A DNA stretch of 6,610 nt from an uncultured Eubacteriales bacterium (GTDB lineage Bacteria > Bacillota > Clostridia > Oscillospirales > CAG-382), in assembly GCA_900554405.1 (NCBI GenBank), contig USHI01000078.1:1-6610 (forward strand), given 5' to 3'. Positions within the stretch are counted from its first letter, which is position 1. The number at the start of each line of letters is the position of its first letter. The translations under genes were made by a program, and so were the position numbers. The notes under the pieces are model-generated. The model had not been told where the DNA came from, made no database searches, and was given only the letters and a program-made list of their open reading frames with translations. Positions 1 to 6,134 of this stretch are shown one piece after another.

Positions 1-1108
1 GGGGCATGACCGCGGCGACGTAATAAAGCGTTTTTACGCCGATCTGGATCACCGCCGCATCATCGCAGAACCAGCGCATTATATCGGCGGCAAACGGCGC
101 GATAAGCAGTGCGCACACGGTGCACAGAAGCGTGCCGACCGCGGTGGAAAAGGTGAACGCATACCAGGTTCTTTTTTTGTTGCCCGCGCCGAAATTATAC
201 CCCGCGACAGGCTGAAACCCCTGCCCTATGCCGATGATCATATGCCGCACGAGCGTGTATACCTTGTTTGCGATGGTTATCGCGGCGACGGCGGCATCAC
301 CGTAAACAACAGCGGCATTGTTCAAAGCGACCGCCGAAACGCTCCCGAGCCCCTGGCGGAACACCGTCGGCAGCCCGGTGGAGATTATTTTGCGGTAATC
401 CGCCGCCCTTTTGCTTATCCCGCTCCATGAAATACGCACTGCGGAGCGGCCCGCGGCAAAATACACGGCAGGTATAATGCAGCTTACAAGCTGGCTTACC
501 GCCGTCGCAAGCGAAGCGCCCTCCGCGCCCATTTCAAGCGTGAAAATGAATATCGGGTCGAGTATCACATTGAGTATCCCGCCCGCGGCTGTGCCGACTA
601 TCGAAAAAGCGGCTGCACCCTCGGAGCGCAATATGTTGCTCAGCACAAATGTCGCGCAGTGCACCGGTGCGGCGATAAGTATCCACTTTGCATACGGCGC
701 GGCGTAGGGTACCATTGTTTCGGAGCAGCCGAGCAGCGAAAGCAGCGGCGAAAGAAAGGCAAGCCCCGCACCGCAGACGACGATCCCGAGCGCAACTGCC
801 GCAAAAAGCGCACTGGAAGCATAGCTTTCCGCCTCCGAATGCTTCTTTTCTCCGAGGCGAACGCTTATCAGGCTCCCCGCACCCATGCCGATCCCCCCCG
901 CAGTTCCCTGTATGCCCGCCATTACGGCATAGACCGCACCCACGGCGGCGGTTGCCGATTTATCGATCTGCGAAACGAAATAGGTGTCCGCGGTATTGTA
1001 TATAACGGTTATCAGGTTTGCCGCAACGGTAGGTATGAAGAGCGATGTGACCAGCCGCGGTATCGGCGTTTTTATCATTCTTTCGTATTGATCTTCGGCG
1101 CGGTGCAC
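1..1108 (-). CDS. MATE-family multidrug/sodium efflux transporter (C-terminus cut by window edge)
   Basis: This is an inner-membrane antiporter of the MATE family (MOP superfamily), which uses a Na+ or H+ gradient to export cationic drugs or metabolites. The substrate cannot be told from sequence. About 369 codons are present; the family is usually around 450 residues, so roughly the last 80 are missing past position 1. Visible family signatures are an N-terminal segment Q-Y-E-R-M-I-K-T-P-I-P-R-L-V, a first helix with N-T-A-D-T-Y-F-V (residues 38-45), A-T-A-A-V-G (52-57), G-M-G-A-G-S-L-I-S-V-R-L-G-E-K (74-88), and a second-half repeat containing G-L-P-T-V-F-R-Q-G. Many hydrophobic helices are evident. 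I chose the GTG at 1106-1108 over the ATG at 1076-1078: GTG has an AAGGGGG ribosome binding site 9 bases upstream, the ATG has none, and clostridial relatives carry the extra N-terminal E-x-x-Y-E-x-M segment. It is the last visible gene of the leftward cluster, 63 bases after the lipoprotein gene. Confidence 0.93.
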   Translation of the reverse strand, partial: MHRAEDQYERMIKTPIPRLVTSLFIPTVAANLITVIYNTADTYFVSQIDKSATAAVGAVYAVMAGIQGTAGGIGMGAGSLISVRLGEKKHSEAESYASSALFAAVALGIVVCGAGLAFLSPLLSLLGCSETMVPYAAPYAKWILIAAPVHCATFVLSNILRSEGAAAFSIVGTAAGGILNVILDPIFIFTLEMGAEGASLATAVSQLVSCIIPAVYFAAGRSAVRISWSGISKRAADYRKIISTGLPTVFRQGLGSVSAVALNNAAVVYGDAAVAAITIANKVYTLVRHMIIGIGQGFQPVAGYNFGAGNKKRTWYAFTFSTAVGTLLCTVCALLIAPFAADIMRWFCDDAAVIQIGVKTLYYVAAVMP

Positions 1109-1117
1109 TGCTTTTCG

Positions 1118-1124
1118 CCCCCTT
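1118..1124 (-). promoter_or_regulatory. Ribosome binding site deciding the MATE GTG start
   Basis: On the minus strand AAGGGGG lies 9 bases before the GTG at 1108. The alternative ATG at 1078 has only A-rich sequence in front of it, so this site favours the longer protein. Confidence 0.6.
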
Positions 1125-1135
1125 AAACAAGATTT

Positions 1136-1164
1136 CGGCGGAGGATTCATCCGGACCCCCGCCG
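1136..1164. terminator. Terminator-like hairpin between the lipoprotein and MATE genes
   Basis: CGGCGG (1136-1141) pairs with CCGCCG (1159-1164). After one mismatch (1142 against 1158), GG (1143-1144) pairs with CC (1156-1157), leaving an 11-base loop. The T-rich run that an intrinsic terminator needs follows the hairpin on the plus strand (ttttcgtttatttt, 1165-1178). Read in the direction of the genes (minus strand), the hairpin is followed only by aaatcttgttt. It could weakly attenuate transcription into the MATE gene or stop antisense transcription. No plus-strand gene lies upstream to need it. Confidence 0.35.
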
Positions 1165-1171
1165 TTTTCGT

Positions 1172-1612
1172 TTATTTTGCGTAATTACCGAGCATTGCCG
1201 CCGTTGTCCCCGGCGGAACAAACCATATGTCCGTATTGCCGCTCCGCCCGGAAAGGCAGATCAGCGTGAAGGTATCGTAAAGGTATTCCACCGTTCCGCT
1301 GTCGGCATAGGTATTTGCCTCTATGCGCTCGGATTTCAGATCGTCGGCTGCCGCGGAGGCGATATCCGAAATGCTTATGCTTTCATCGGCAAGGCACAGC
1401 GAAAGGGCTTCCATTTCCCCGCCTGATGTGCAATTGACGGTACCGCCCAGCGCATAAACCGAGCGCGTTTCGTCCGAGCCGAGCATATAAACGCTTTCGC
1501 TCCCGTCCGGAACGAACACGAGCCCGTGCGGGTTTTTCGATTTGCAGGCGGCAAGCGGCAGGCAAAGCAGAATAAGCATCGCCGCAAGGGCGAAAAATCT
1601 ATTCCTATTCAC
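1172..1612 (-). CDS. Small secreted lipoprotein of unknown function
   Basis: I do not recognise a family. The 146-residue product has a clear type II signal peptide: basic N-R-N-R start, hydrophobic stretch at residues 6-20, and a lipobox L-A-A-C with the lipidated cysteine at residue 23. It should therefore be anchored on the outer face of the membrane. The mature part is about 124 residues, mildly acidic, with three further cysteines (C61, C73, C119), and it ends in an aromatic and proline-containing stretch (D-I-W-F-V-P-P-G, 128-135). The start is GTG at 1610-1612, supported by AAAGGAG 7 bases upstream (1620-1626). The gene overlaps the end of ftsK by 8 bases, so the two are probably translationally coupled. 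Its position behind uppP and ftsK suggests an envelope role, but that is inference from location only. Confidence 0.85.
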   Translation of the reverse strand: MNRNRFFALAAMLILLCLPLAACKSKNPHGLVFVPDGSESVYMLGSDETRSVYALGGTVNCTSGGEMEALSLCLADESISISDIASAAADDLKSERIEANTYADSGTVEYLYDTFTLICLSGRSGNTDIWFVPPGTTAAMLGNYAK

Positions 1613-4166
1613 CGCCTTGCTCCTTTCTGCCCTCGCCGTTCAGCTTGAGCTCCAAAAATTCCTCCCGCGTGATAAGTATCTGGCGCTTCTTTGTTGCGGC
1701 GTCGAACTGACCGATATAACCCTTGCGCTCCATTTTGTCGATAATCCGCGCGGCGCGCGCATAACCCAGCGAAAGCCGCCTTTGGAGCAGCGATGTGGAT
1801 ACCGTTCCGCATTCGATGGCGACGTCTATCGCATCCATAAGCATCGGGTCGGTCCTGCCGTCATCGTCATCCTCCGCTTCGGCGGAAGCGCCCTTCTTGC
1901 CCTTCATGCCGCAAAGCTTGGCTTCCTGTTCGATCTGCTGCATGATGGTTTCGTCATACTGTGCGGAGGCTGCCTCCTTGATAAACTGCGTGATGGCGGA
2001 AACCTCGGATTTGCCGTCCACAAACGCGCCCTGAACGCGCATCGGCTTCATCGCACCGACAGGGTAATAAAGCATATCGCCCCTGCCGAGCAGCTTTTCC
2101 GCACCCGTCATATCGAGTATGGTACGGCTGTCCACCTGCGAGGCAACGGTGCAGGCAATGCGCGAGGGGATGTTCGCCTTGATAAGCCCGGTGATAACGT
2201 CCACGGAGGGGCGCTGCGTGCCGATAACAAGGTGTATACCCGCCGCGCGCGCCTTCTGCGCAAGGCGGCAGATAGAGGTTTCAACATCGTCGGGAGCCGT
2301 CATCATAAGATCGGCAAGCTCGTCGATGATTATCACGATCTTGGGCATGAGCTCGCGTTCCGGATCGTCCGCGACGGCGTTGTTGTAGCCGTCCAGATCC
2401 CTTGCGCCGACCTCCTGTATGAGCGTGTAGCGCTTTTCCATTTCGCTGCAAGCCCAGTTGAGCGTGCCTGCGGCGTTTTTCGGTTCGTTTATGACCGGCA
2501 CGAGAAGATGAGGTATATCCCTGTAATCCGCAAATTCGACACGCTTCGGGTCGATAAGTATCAGCTTGACATCGTTTGGGTGATTGCGGTAAAGGAGCGA
2601 TACTATAAGGCTGTTTATGCAGACGGATTTACCCATGCCGGTTGCCCCCGCGATAAGCAGGTGGGGCATTTTGGCAATATCGAGGTATACCGGGTTGCCG
2701 GCGACATCCTCGCCCAGGGCGGTGAACAGCCGGCTTTTTGCCGAGGTGAATATCGGGTTTTCGATCAGCCCGCGCAGCCGCACGACGGAAACCGTTTTGT
2801 TCGGGATCTCTATGCCGATAGCCGCCTTGCCGGGGATATTTTCGATACGCACGGAGTTTGCCGCAAGGTGCAGCGCGATATCATCCGCAAGGTTGGATAT
2901 GGATTTGACGCGCACGCCCGTTTCGGGCTGCAGCTCATAACGTGTGACGGTGGGACCGAAGGCGGTATTTATAACGTGCGCCTTCACGTTGAAGCTGGCA
3001 AGAACCTCCTCCAGCTTGCGGCTTGTCCTGTCCACATCGGCCTGTGTCATGCGGGAGGTGTTACCGGTATCCTCCGCAAGCAGCGATATCGGCGGGAAAA
3101 CATAGGGCGTTTCCTCCACGGGTTTAAGGAAGAGCTCCTCATCATCCGCAACGACGTTCGTTCCGCCGTTTGCACCGACATTCGCCGCGTGAGCGGGCTT
3201 TTCCTCCTCCGCGGGCGCGGGTATATCGAAGGGCGGTTCATCGTCCTCCTTCACCTGCGCGGGAGCTGCGGGAGATACGGGCTGCGTTTTCGGAGAATAT
3301 TTAGACCTTGCCGCGGCGGTAAGATCGGGTATGATGAATGCGTCCTTTTCCTCTGCGCTCGTATCCCGAGGGATATCCGCAGGATCGTCCGGGAGCTCCG
3401 CAGGGTCGCTCGGAAGCTCGACGGTTATCGGCTTCTGCGGCGGAGCTTTCGGGTGGGTTTCCACCTCCGAAGGCTCGATCGGGCGGACAGACTCCTTTTT
3501 CTTTGCCTTTTCGATACGCTCGGGTATCGTCGCGGAGGGCTCCTCCTCGTAATCCTCACCTTCGTCGCTCGCGCGGAGCTTGGAGCCGATCTCGCGGAAG
3601 TAGCCGATTATCGCCATGGCGGTATCCTTCGGTGTTGCGCCGAAGAGCAGCACCGTGCAGATAAACACGCCGAGTATCGCAAGCACGGTCGATGCCGCGG
3701 GGCCGATAGCCGAAATACAGAGGTTCGCCACCGCGCCGCCGATAAGCCCTGCGCTTTCGTTCGCCTTGCCGGCGGAATAAAGCTCGCCGTAGGCAACAAC
3801 ATTTTCGCCGCAGACAACGATATGCACGAGCAGCGAAACAAATATGAAATCAAGCGCGTAAAGCAGGTATTTGACACCGGCAACGCCCTTGCTGTGGTCG
3901 CGTGTCCAGAAAATGTCTATGATAAGTATCATAAACGGCACGACATAGTACATCGGGCCGAAAAGCCCCATCAGAAACCTTTTGATCGCCCCGCCGAATG
4001 CACCGTTATTGATCGAGGGGAAAAACGTAAGTATTATAAATACCGCAAGAAAGCCGACCGCCCAGCGAATGATCTCGCCGCGGTTCACATTTATATTCTG
4101 TTCGGCACGCGGCGCTTTTTGGGGCGCGGGCCTCGCGCTCTTTTTTCTTCCCTTTTTTTCAGCCAC
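1605..4166 (-). CDS. ftsK: DNA translocase FtsK/SpoIIIE
   Basis: This is a septum-located, ATP-driven DNA pump that moves chromosome ends out of the closing division septum (and into the forespore in spore formers). The 853 residues are near the usual firmicute length. In order: a basic cytoplasmic start (K/R-rich, 1-22); four to five membrane helices between about 32 and 176; an acidic, proline-rich linker (about 200-365); the alpha/beta RecA-like motor; and a C-terminal gamma winged-helix domain (about 772-835, with S-L-G-Y-A-R-A-A-R-I-I-D) that reads chromosome polarity sequences. Walker A is G-A-T-G-M-G-K-S (507-514) and Walker B is I-V-I-I-I-D-E-L (610-617, acidic pair D615/E616); T-Q-R-P (650-653) is also intact. 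All catalytic parts are present. Walker A has Met where Ser or Ala is common, which I regard as a tolerated variant. The start is GTG at 4164-4166 with AAGGAG 7 bases upstream. It begins 11 bases after uppP and overlaps the lipoprotein gene. It cannot be assigned specifically to sporulation or to vegetative division. Confidence 0.98.
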   Translation of the reverse strand: MAEKKGRKKSARPAPQKAPRAEQNINVNRGEIIRWAVGFLAVFIILTFFPSINNGAFGGAIKRFLMGLFGPMYYVVPFMILIIDIFWTRDHSKGVAGVKYLLYALDFIFVSLLVHIVVCGENVVAYGELYSAGKANESAGLIGGAVANLCISAIGPAASTVLAILGVFICTVLLFGATPKDTAMAIIGYFREIGSKLRASDEGEDYEEEPSATIPERIEKAKKKESVRPIEPSEVETHPKAPPQKPITVELPSDPAELPDDPADIPRDTSAEEKDAFIIPDLTAAARSKYSPKTQPVSPAAPAQVKEDDEPPFDIPAPAEEEKPAHAANVGANGGTNVVADDEELFLKPVEETPYVFPPISLLAEDTGNTSRMTQADVDRTSRKLEEVLASFNVKAHVINTAFGPTVTRYELQPETGVRVKSISNLADDIALHLAANSVRIENIPGKAAIGIEIPNKTVSVVRLRGLIENPIFTSAKSRLFTALGEDVAGNPVYLDIAKMPHLLIAGATGMGKSVCINSLIVSLLYRNHPNDVKLILIDPKRVEFADYRDIPHLLVPVINEPKNAAGTLNWACSEMEKRYTLIQEVGARDLDGYNNAVADDPERELMPKIVIIIDELADLMMTAPDDVETSICRLAQKARAAGIHLVIGTQRPSVDVITGLIKANIPSRIACTVASQVDSRTILDMTGAEKLLGRGDMLYYPVGAMKPMRVQGAFVDGKSEVSAITQFIKEAASAQYDETIMQQIEQEAKLCGMKGKKGASAEAEDDDDGRTDPMLMDAIDVAIECGTVSTSLLQRRLSLGYARAARIIDKMERKGYIGQFDAATKKRQILITREEFLELKLNGEGRKEQGGE
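1620..1626 (-). promoter_or_regulatory. Ribosome binding site of the lipoprotein gene, inside the ftsK coding end
   Basis: On the minus strand AAAGGAG lies 7 bases before the GTG at 1612. It is embedded in the last codons of ftsK, so ribosomes finishing ftsK arrive next to the new start. Confidence 0.7.
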
Positions 4167-4173
4167 TTTTTAA

Positions 4174-4179
4174 CTCCTT
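4174..4179 (-). promoter_or_regulatory. ftsK ribosome binding site fused with the uppP stop codon
   Basis: On the minus strand the string TAAGGAG contains both the uppP stop (TAA, 4178-4180) and the ftsK AAGGAG (4174-4179), 7 bases before the GTG. This arrangement is typical of translational coupling: a ribosome terminating on uppP sits on the ftsK initiation site. Confidence 0.8.
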
Positions 4180-5020
4180 AACAAACGATCAGATCTGCGA
4201 TGACAGCGGCGGCGCCGACCAGCGGGCAATACACCGCAAAGAAGGTGAACCCTTTATTTGCCGAAAGATACTGCAAAAGCTTGATTGCAAAGAACCCGAC
4301 CACCGCCGCGGTGACCGAGCCAACGGCTATGGGTGCATACAGCTCCGCCCCCGCACCGGAGGAAAAGAGATCCGGGAGCTTTGTCACACAGGCACCGAGT
4401 ATCGCGGGGAGCGAAAGCAGGAACGAAAACCTGACAGCCTCCTCGCGCGTGTAACCGAATATCCGCCCGCCGGTTATTGTCGAACCGGAGCGCGATATCC
4501 CGGGAAGTATCCCGAACACCGCCTGCACTATGCCGACACCGAGCGCGCGCAGCCAGCCGCCGGTTTCGGGCGTGCTGCCCCCGCGGGACACACGGTCGCT
4601 CGCAAAAAGCATCAGCCCGTTTATTATCAGAAGCACGCCTATCAGCCAGCTCATGCGCGATATTGCCTCGACACTGTCGTCCAGACCCAAAAGCTTCACC
4701 GGGATAAGCGGCAGCGTTGCAACGCAGACATAAAGGAACAGCCTTTCCTTTGCCGAAAGCCCTTCCGCGCGCAGCCTGCCGGTAAACAGCTTTCGCAAAA
4801 GCGAAAAAAACCCGGAAAACAGTGCCGCTATATCCTTGCGGAACACCACGCAGACCGAAACAAGCGTTGCAAGATGGAGCATTATATCAAAAGCAAGCGC
4901 GTTTTCGGTGTTCGTGCCGAAAAAATTATGCGCAAGCGCAAGATGCCCGGAGCTCGAGATCGGCAAAAATTCCGCGACACCCTGAATTATTCCGTATATT
5001 ACCGCTTCCAAAATACCCAA
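4178..5020 (-). CDS. uppP: Undecaprenyl-diphosphatase UppP (BacA family)
   Basis: This integral membrane phosphatase converts undecaprenyl diphosphate to undecaprenyl phosphate, recycling the lipid carrier for peptidoglycan and other wall polymers. Overproduction of the family gives bacitracin resistance. The two hallmark regions are present, numbered from the start used here: Q-G-V-A-E-F-L-P-I-S-S-S-G-H (13-26, with the Q/E-x-x-x-E pair Q13/E17 and catalytic H26) and P-G-I-S-R-S-G-S-T (173-181, arginine R177). About eight hydrophobic helices are evident. The longest open frame starts at ATG 5048-5050 (290 residues), but that ATG lacks a ribosome binding site. The TTG at 5018-5020 has AAGGGGAG 9 bases upstream and gives a 280-residue protein starting M-G-I-L-E-A-V-I-Y-G-I-I-Q-G, matching the family's usual N-terminus. 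I therefore prefer TTG; the ATG remains possible. It is the first gene after a consensus promoter and is followed by ftsK after 11 bases. Confidence 0.97.
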   Translation of the reverse strand: MGILEAVIYGIIQGVAEFLPISSSGHLALAHNFFGTNTENALAFDIMLHLATLVSVCVVFRKDIAALFSGFFSLLRKLFTGRLRAEGLSAKERLFLYVCVATLPLIPVKLLGLDDSVEAISRMSWLIGVLLIINGLMLFASDRVSRGGSTPETGGWLRALGVGIVQAVFGILPGISRSGSTITGGRIFGYTREEAVRFSFLLSLPAILGACVTKLPDLFSSGAGAELYAPIAVGSVTAAVVGFFAIKLLQYLSANKGFTFFAVYCPLVGAAAVIADLIVC

Positions 5021-5029
5021 AAGGCGATT

Positions 5030-5037
5030 CTCCCCTT
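5030..5037 (-). promoter_or_regulatory. Ribosome binding site supporting the uppP TTG start
   Basis: On the minus strand AAGGGGAG lies 9 bases before the TTG at 5020. It falls within what would be codons 5-7 of the longer ATG reading, which argues that the first ten codons of that reading are untranslated leader. Confidence 0.6.
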
Positions 5038-5075
5038 CAAAAAACCACATACCCGAATATATTCAAACTCATATT

Positions 5076-5104
5076 ATTATATATCCGCAACGCGCGATTG
5101 TCAA
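5076..5104 (-). promoter_or_regulatory. Exact-consensus sigma-A/sigma-70 promoter of the uppP-ftsK operon
   Basis: Read on the minus strand, TTGACA (5099-5104) is followed by exactly 17 bases and then TATAAT (5076-5081). All twelve hexamer bases match consensus and the spacing is optimal. Transcription should start near 5069, giving a leader of about 19 bases to the ATG at 5050 or about 49 bases to the preferred TTG at 5020. The -35 box sits 26 bases downstream of the radical SAM stop codon. No operator-like repeat is seen overlapping it, so strong constitutive expression is the simplest reading. Confidence 0.88.
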
Positions 5105-5130
5105 GGAATTACGCCGCGCAAAAGCCGCCT

Positions 5131-6063
5131 TTATTGCCGTGGCTCCGGGGCATACTCCGCTCGTTCGAGCGCTCTGCCCTGATAAATACCGTTTTCGCGG
5201 AAATATCGGTTTATACCGTTCAGAACGGAATGCTTGTCCGCGCTCCAAAGCGGGGAGATGAGCTTTTTACGGTCGCCGTCGCCGGTCAGACGGAATATTA
5301 CGACCGAACGCGGAAGGTTTTCCACGCATATTCCGAGCAGCCGGAAATATTCCTCCTTTTCGAGCGTTTCGCACCCCTGTGCGGCAAGGCGTGTGCCGCG
5401 CAGCAGGTGGAGAAGCTGCAGCTTTACCCCCAAAATATCGTGTGCGGAAACAAAGCGCACCGTGGAAAGGATGTCTTCTTCTGTTTCGCACGGAAGCCCG
5501 ATGATCAGATGAACCGTCACGGGAATACCGTATCCGCTCAGCAGTGCCGCGGCGGCGGTAAATTCCGCGTTTGTATACCCGCGCCCGAACGCGCGCGCCG
5601 TTTCCTCATTTGCCGTCTGCAAGCCGAGCTCTATATAAACCGGCTTTATCACGTTCAGTTCGGCAAGCAGCGCGGCAACGGATTCATCAATGCAATCCGG
5701 CCGGGTCGCGATTATCAGTGCCGAAACAAAATCCACCTCCATTGCTGCGGTAAACAGCTCCCGCAGGCGGGCGACCGGCGCATATGTGTTCGTAAATGCC
5801 TGAAAGTAGCATATATACCCGCATCCGGGATAATGCGCCGTCTTTTCGGAAATACGCTCCCGCGCGCATTGCAGTGCGGCTGCAACATCGGCGCCGCGCG
5901 CGGCAAAATCGCCGGAGCCCTCGCCGGAGCAGAACGAACACCCGCCGATGCCCTTTGTTCCGTCGCGGTTCGGGCAGGTGAAGCCGCAATCCACGGCAAG
6001 GCGGAACATTTTTCTGCCGAAACGCTTTTTGTAATATTCGTTTGCGGAATAATATCTTTCCAT
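5131..6063 (-). CDS. Radical SAM protein, TIGR01212/YhcC family
   Basis: This is a [4Fe-4S]- and S-adenosylmethionine-dependent enzyme of the family that includes E. coli YhcC; the family's substrate is not firmly established, so no reaction is assigned. The 310 residues match the usual length. The N-terminus carries the family signature R-Y-Y-S-x-N-E-Y (3-10) and the unusual cluster motif T-C-P-N-R-D-G-T-x-G-x-G-G-C-x-F-C, with C30, C42 and C45 as the likely cluster ligands, a spacing of 11 and 2 residues rather than the common 3 and 2. C26 lies just upstream. Further family blocks are Y-F-Q-A-F-T-N-T-Y (86-94), I-A-T-R-P-D-C-I (118-125), I-E-L-G-L-Q-T (144-150), H-L-I-I-G-L-P-x-E-T (185-194) and R-L-T-G-D-G (258-263). 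The ATG at 6061-6063 has GGAG 7 bases upstream. It is divergent from the HAD gene and lies upstream of uppP without a visible terminator between them, so read-through into uppP is possible. Confidence 0.95.
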   Translation of the reverse strand: MERYYSANEYYKKRFGRKMFRLAVDCGFTCPNRDGTKGIGGCSFCSGEGSGDFAARGADVAAALQCARERISEKTAHYPGCGYICYFQAFTNTYAPVARLRELFTAAMEVDFVSALIIATRPDCIDESVAALLAELNVIKPVYIELGLQTANEETARAFGRGYTNAEFTAAAALLSGYGIPVTVHLIIGLPCETEEDILSTVRFVSAHDILGVKLQLLHLLRGTRLAAQGCETLEKEEYFRLLGICVENLPRSVVIFRLTGDGDRKKLISPLWSADKHSVLNGINRYFRENGIYQGRALERAEYAPEPRQ

Positions 6064-6070
6064 GCTTTTG

Positions 6071-6074
6071 CTCC
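6071..6074 (-). promoter_or_regulatory. Ribosome binding site of the radical SAM gene
   Basis: On the minus strand GGAG lies 7 bases before the ATG at 6063, fixing the start. The protein begins with the family-typical R-Y-Y-S block right after it. Confidence 0.6.
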
Positions 6075-6079
6075 GGTTA

Positions 6080-6108
6080 TTGCAAAATGATCACACCCGT
6101 GATAAAAT
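6080..6108 (+). promoter_or_regulatory. Promoter candidate for the HAD phosphatase gene
   Basis: TTGCAA (6080-6085, 4 of 6 consensus bases) is separated by exactly 17 bases from TAAAAT (6103-6108, 5 of 6). Transcription would start near 6115, giving a leader of about 20 bases that includes the GGAGG ribosome binding site. A short inverted repeat fills part of the spacer. Confidence 0.6.
6090..6103. repeat. 14-base inverted repeat in the divergent promoter region, possible operator
   Basis: ATCAC (6090-6094), four bases, then GTGAT (6099-6103) form a perfect 5-base-arm palindrome. It lies between the -35 and -10 boxes of the rightward promoter and near the predicted start point of the leftward one, where a bound repressor would affect both. 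Arms this short can also arise by chance. Confidence 0.35.
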
Positions 6109-6112
6109 AGCA
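6104..6112 (-). promoter_or_regulatory. Extended -10 promoter candidate for the radical SAM gene
   Basis: On the minus strand TG (6111-6112), one base, then TATTTT (6104-6109) resembles an extended -10 element (4 of 6 hexamer matches). No acceptable -35 box is seen 17 bases upstream. Transcription would start near 6097, giving a leader of about 34 bases. It overlaps the -10 box of the rightward promoter. Confidence 0.3.
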
Positions 6113-6124
6113 CATCCGCGGAAC

Positions 6125-6129
6125 GGAGG
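6125..6129 (+). promoter_or_regulatory. Ribosome binding site of the HAD gene, before a tandem ATGATG
   Basis: GGAGG lies 5 bases before the ATG at 6135 and 8 bases before the second ATG at 6138. The second spacing is closer to optimal, so the protein may begin one residue later than annotated. Confidence 0.65.
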
Positions 6130-6134
6130 CTGCC

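Noticed and set aside
507..534. Possible start of a separate short plus-strand gene within the MATE region (frame 411-707)
   Set aside because: It has no ribosome binding site, its composition mirrors the transporter on the other strand, and no homology is recognisable.
659..1126. Plus-strand open frame of 155 codons in the MATE region
   Set aside because: It is antisense to the MATE gene in the aligned register. The minus-strand translation is a clear membrane transporter.
2600..2660. Methionine in the FtsK Walker A motif as a possible loss of function
   Set aside because: The essential G-K-S and the acidic Walker B pair are intact. The variable position tolerates small and hydrophobic residues, so there is no sign of inactivation.
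1542..4181. Plus-strand open frame of 879 codons opposite ftsK
   Set aside because: It is in exact codon register with ftsK on the other strand and stays open only because ftsK lacks TTA, CTA and TCA codons. Its translation is rich in R, H and Y with no recognisable domain, while the opposite strand encodes an intact FtsK.
5105..5130. Terminator between the radical SAM gene and uppP
   Set aside because: The segment is GC-rich (ggcggcttttgcgcggcg on the minus strand), but its arms are not complementary and no T-run follows, so I do not call a terminator.
4822..6090. Plus-strand open frame of 422 codons opposite the radical SAM gene
   Set aside because: It is codon-aligned antisense to the radical SAM gene and also runs through the uppP promoter. 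The translation shows no family features.
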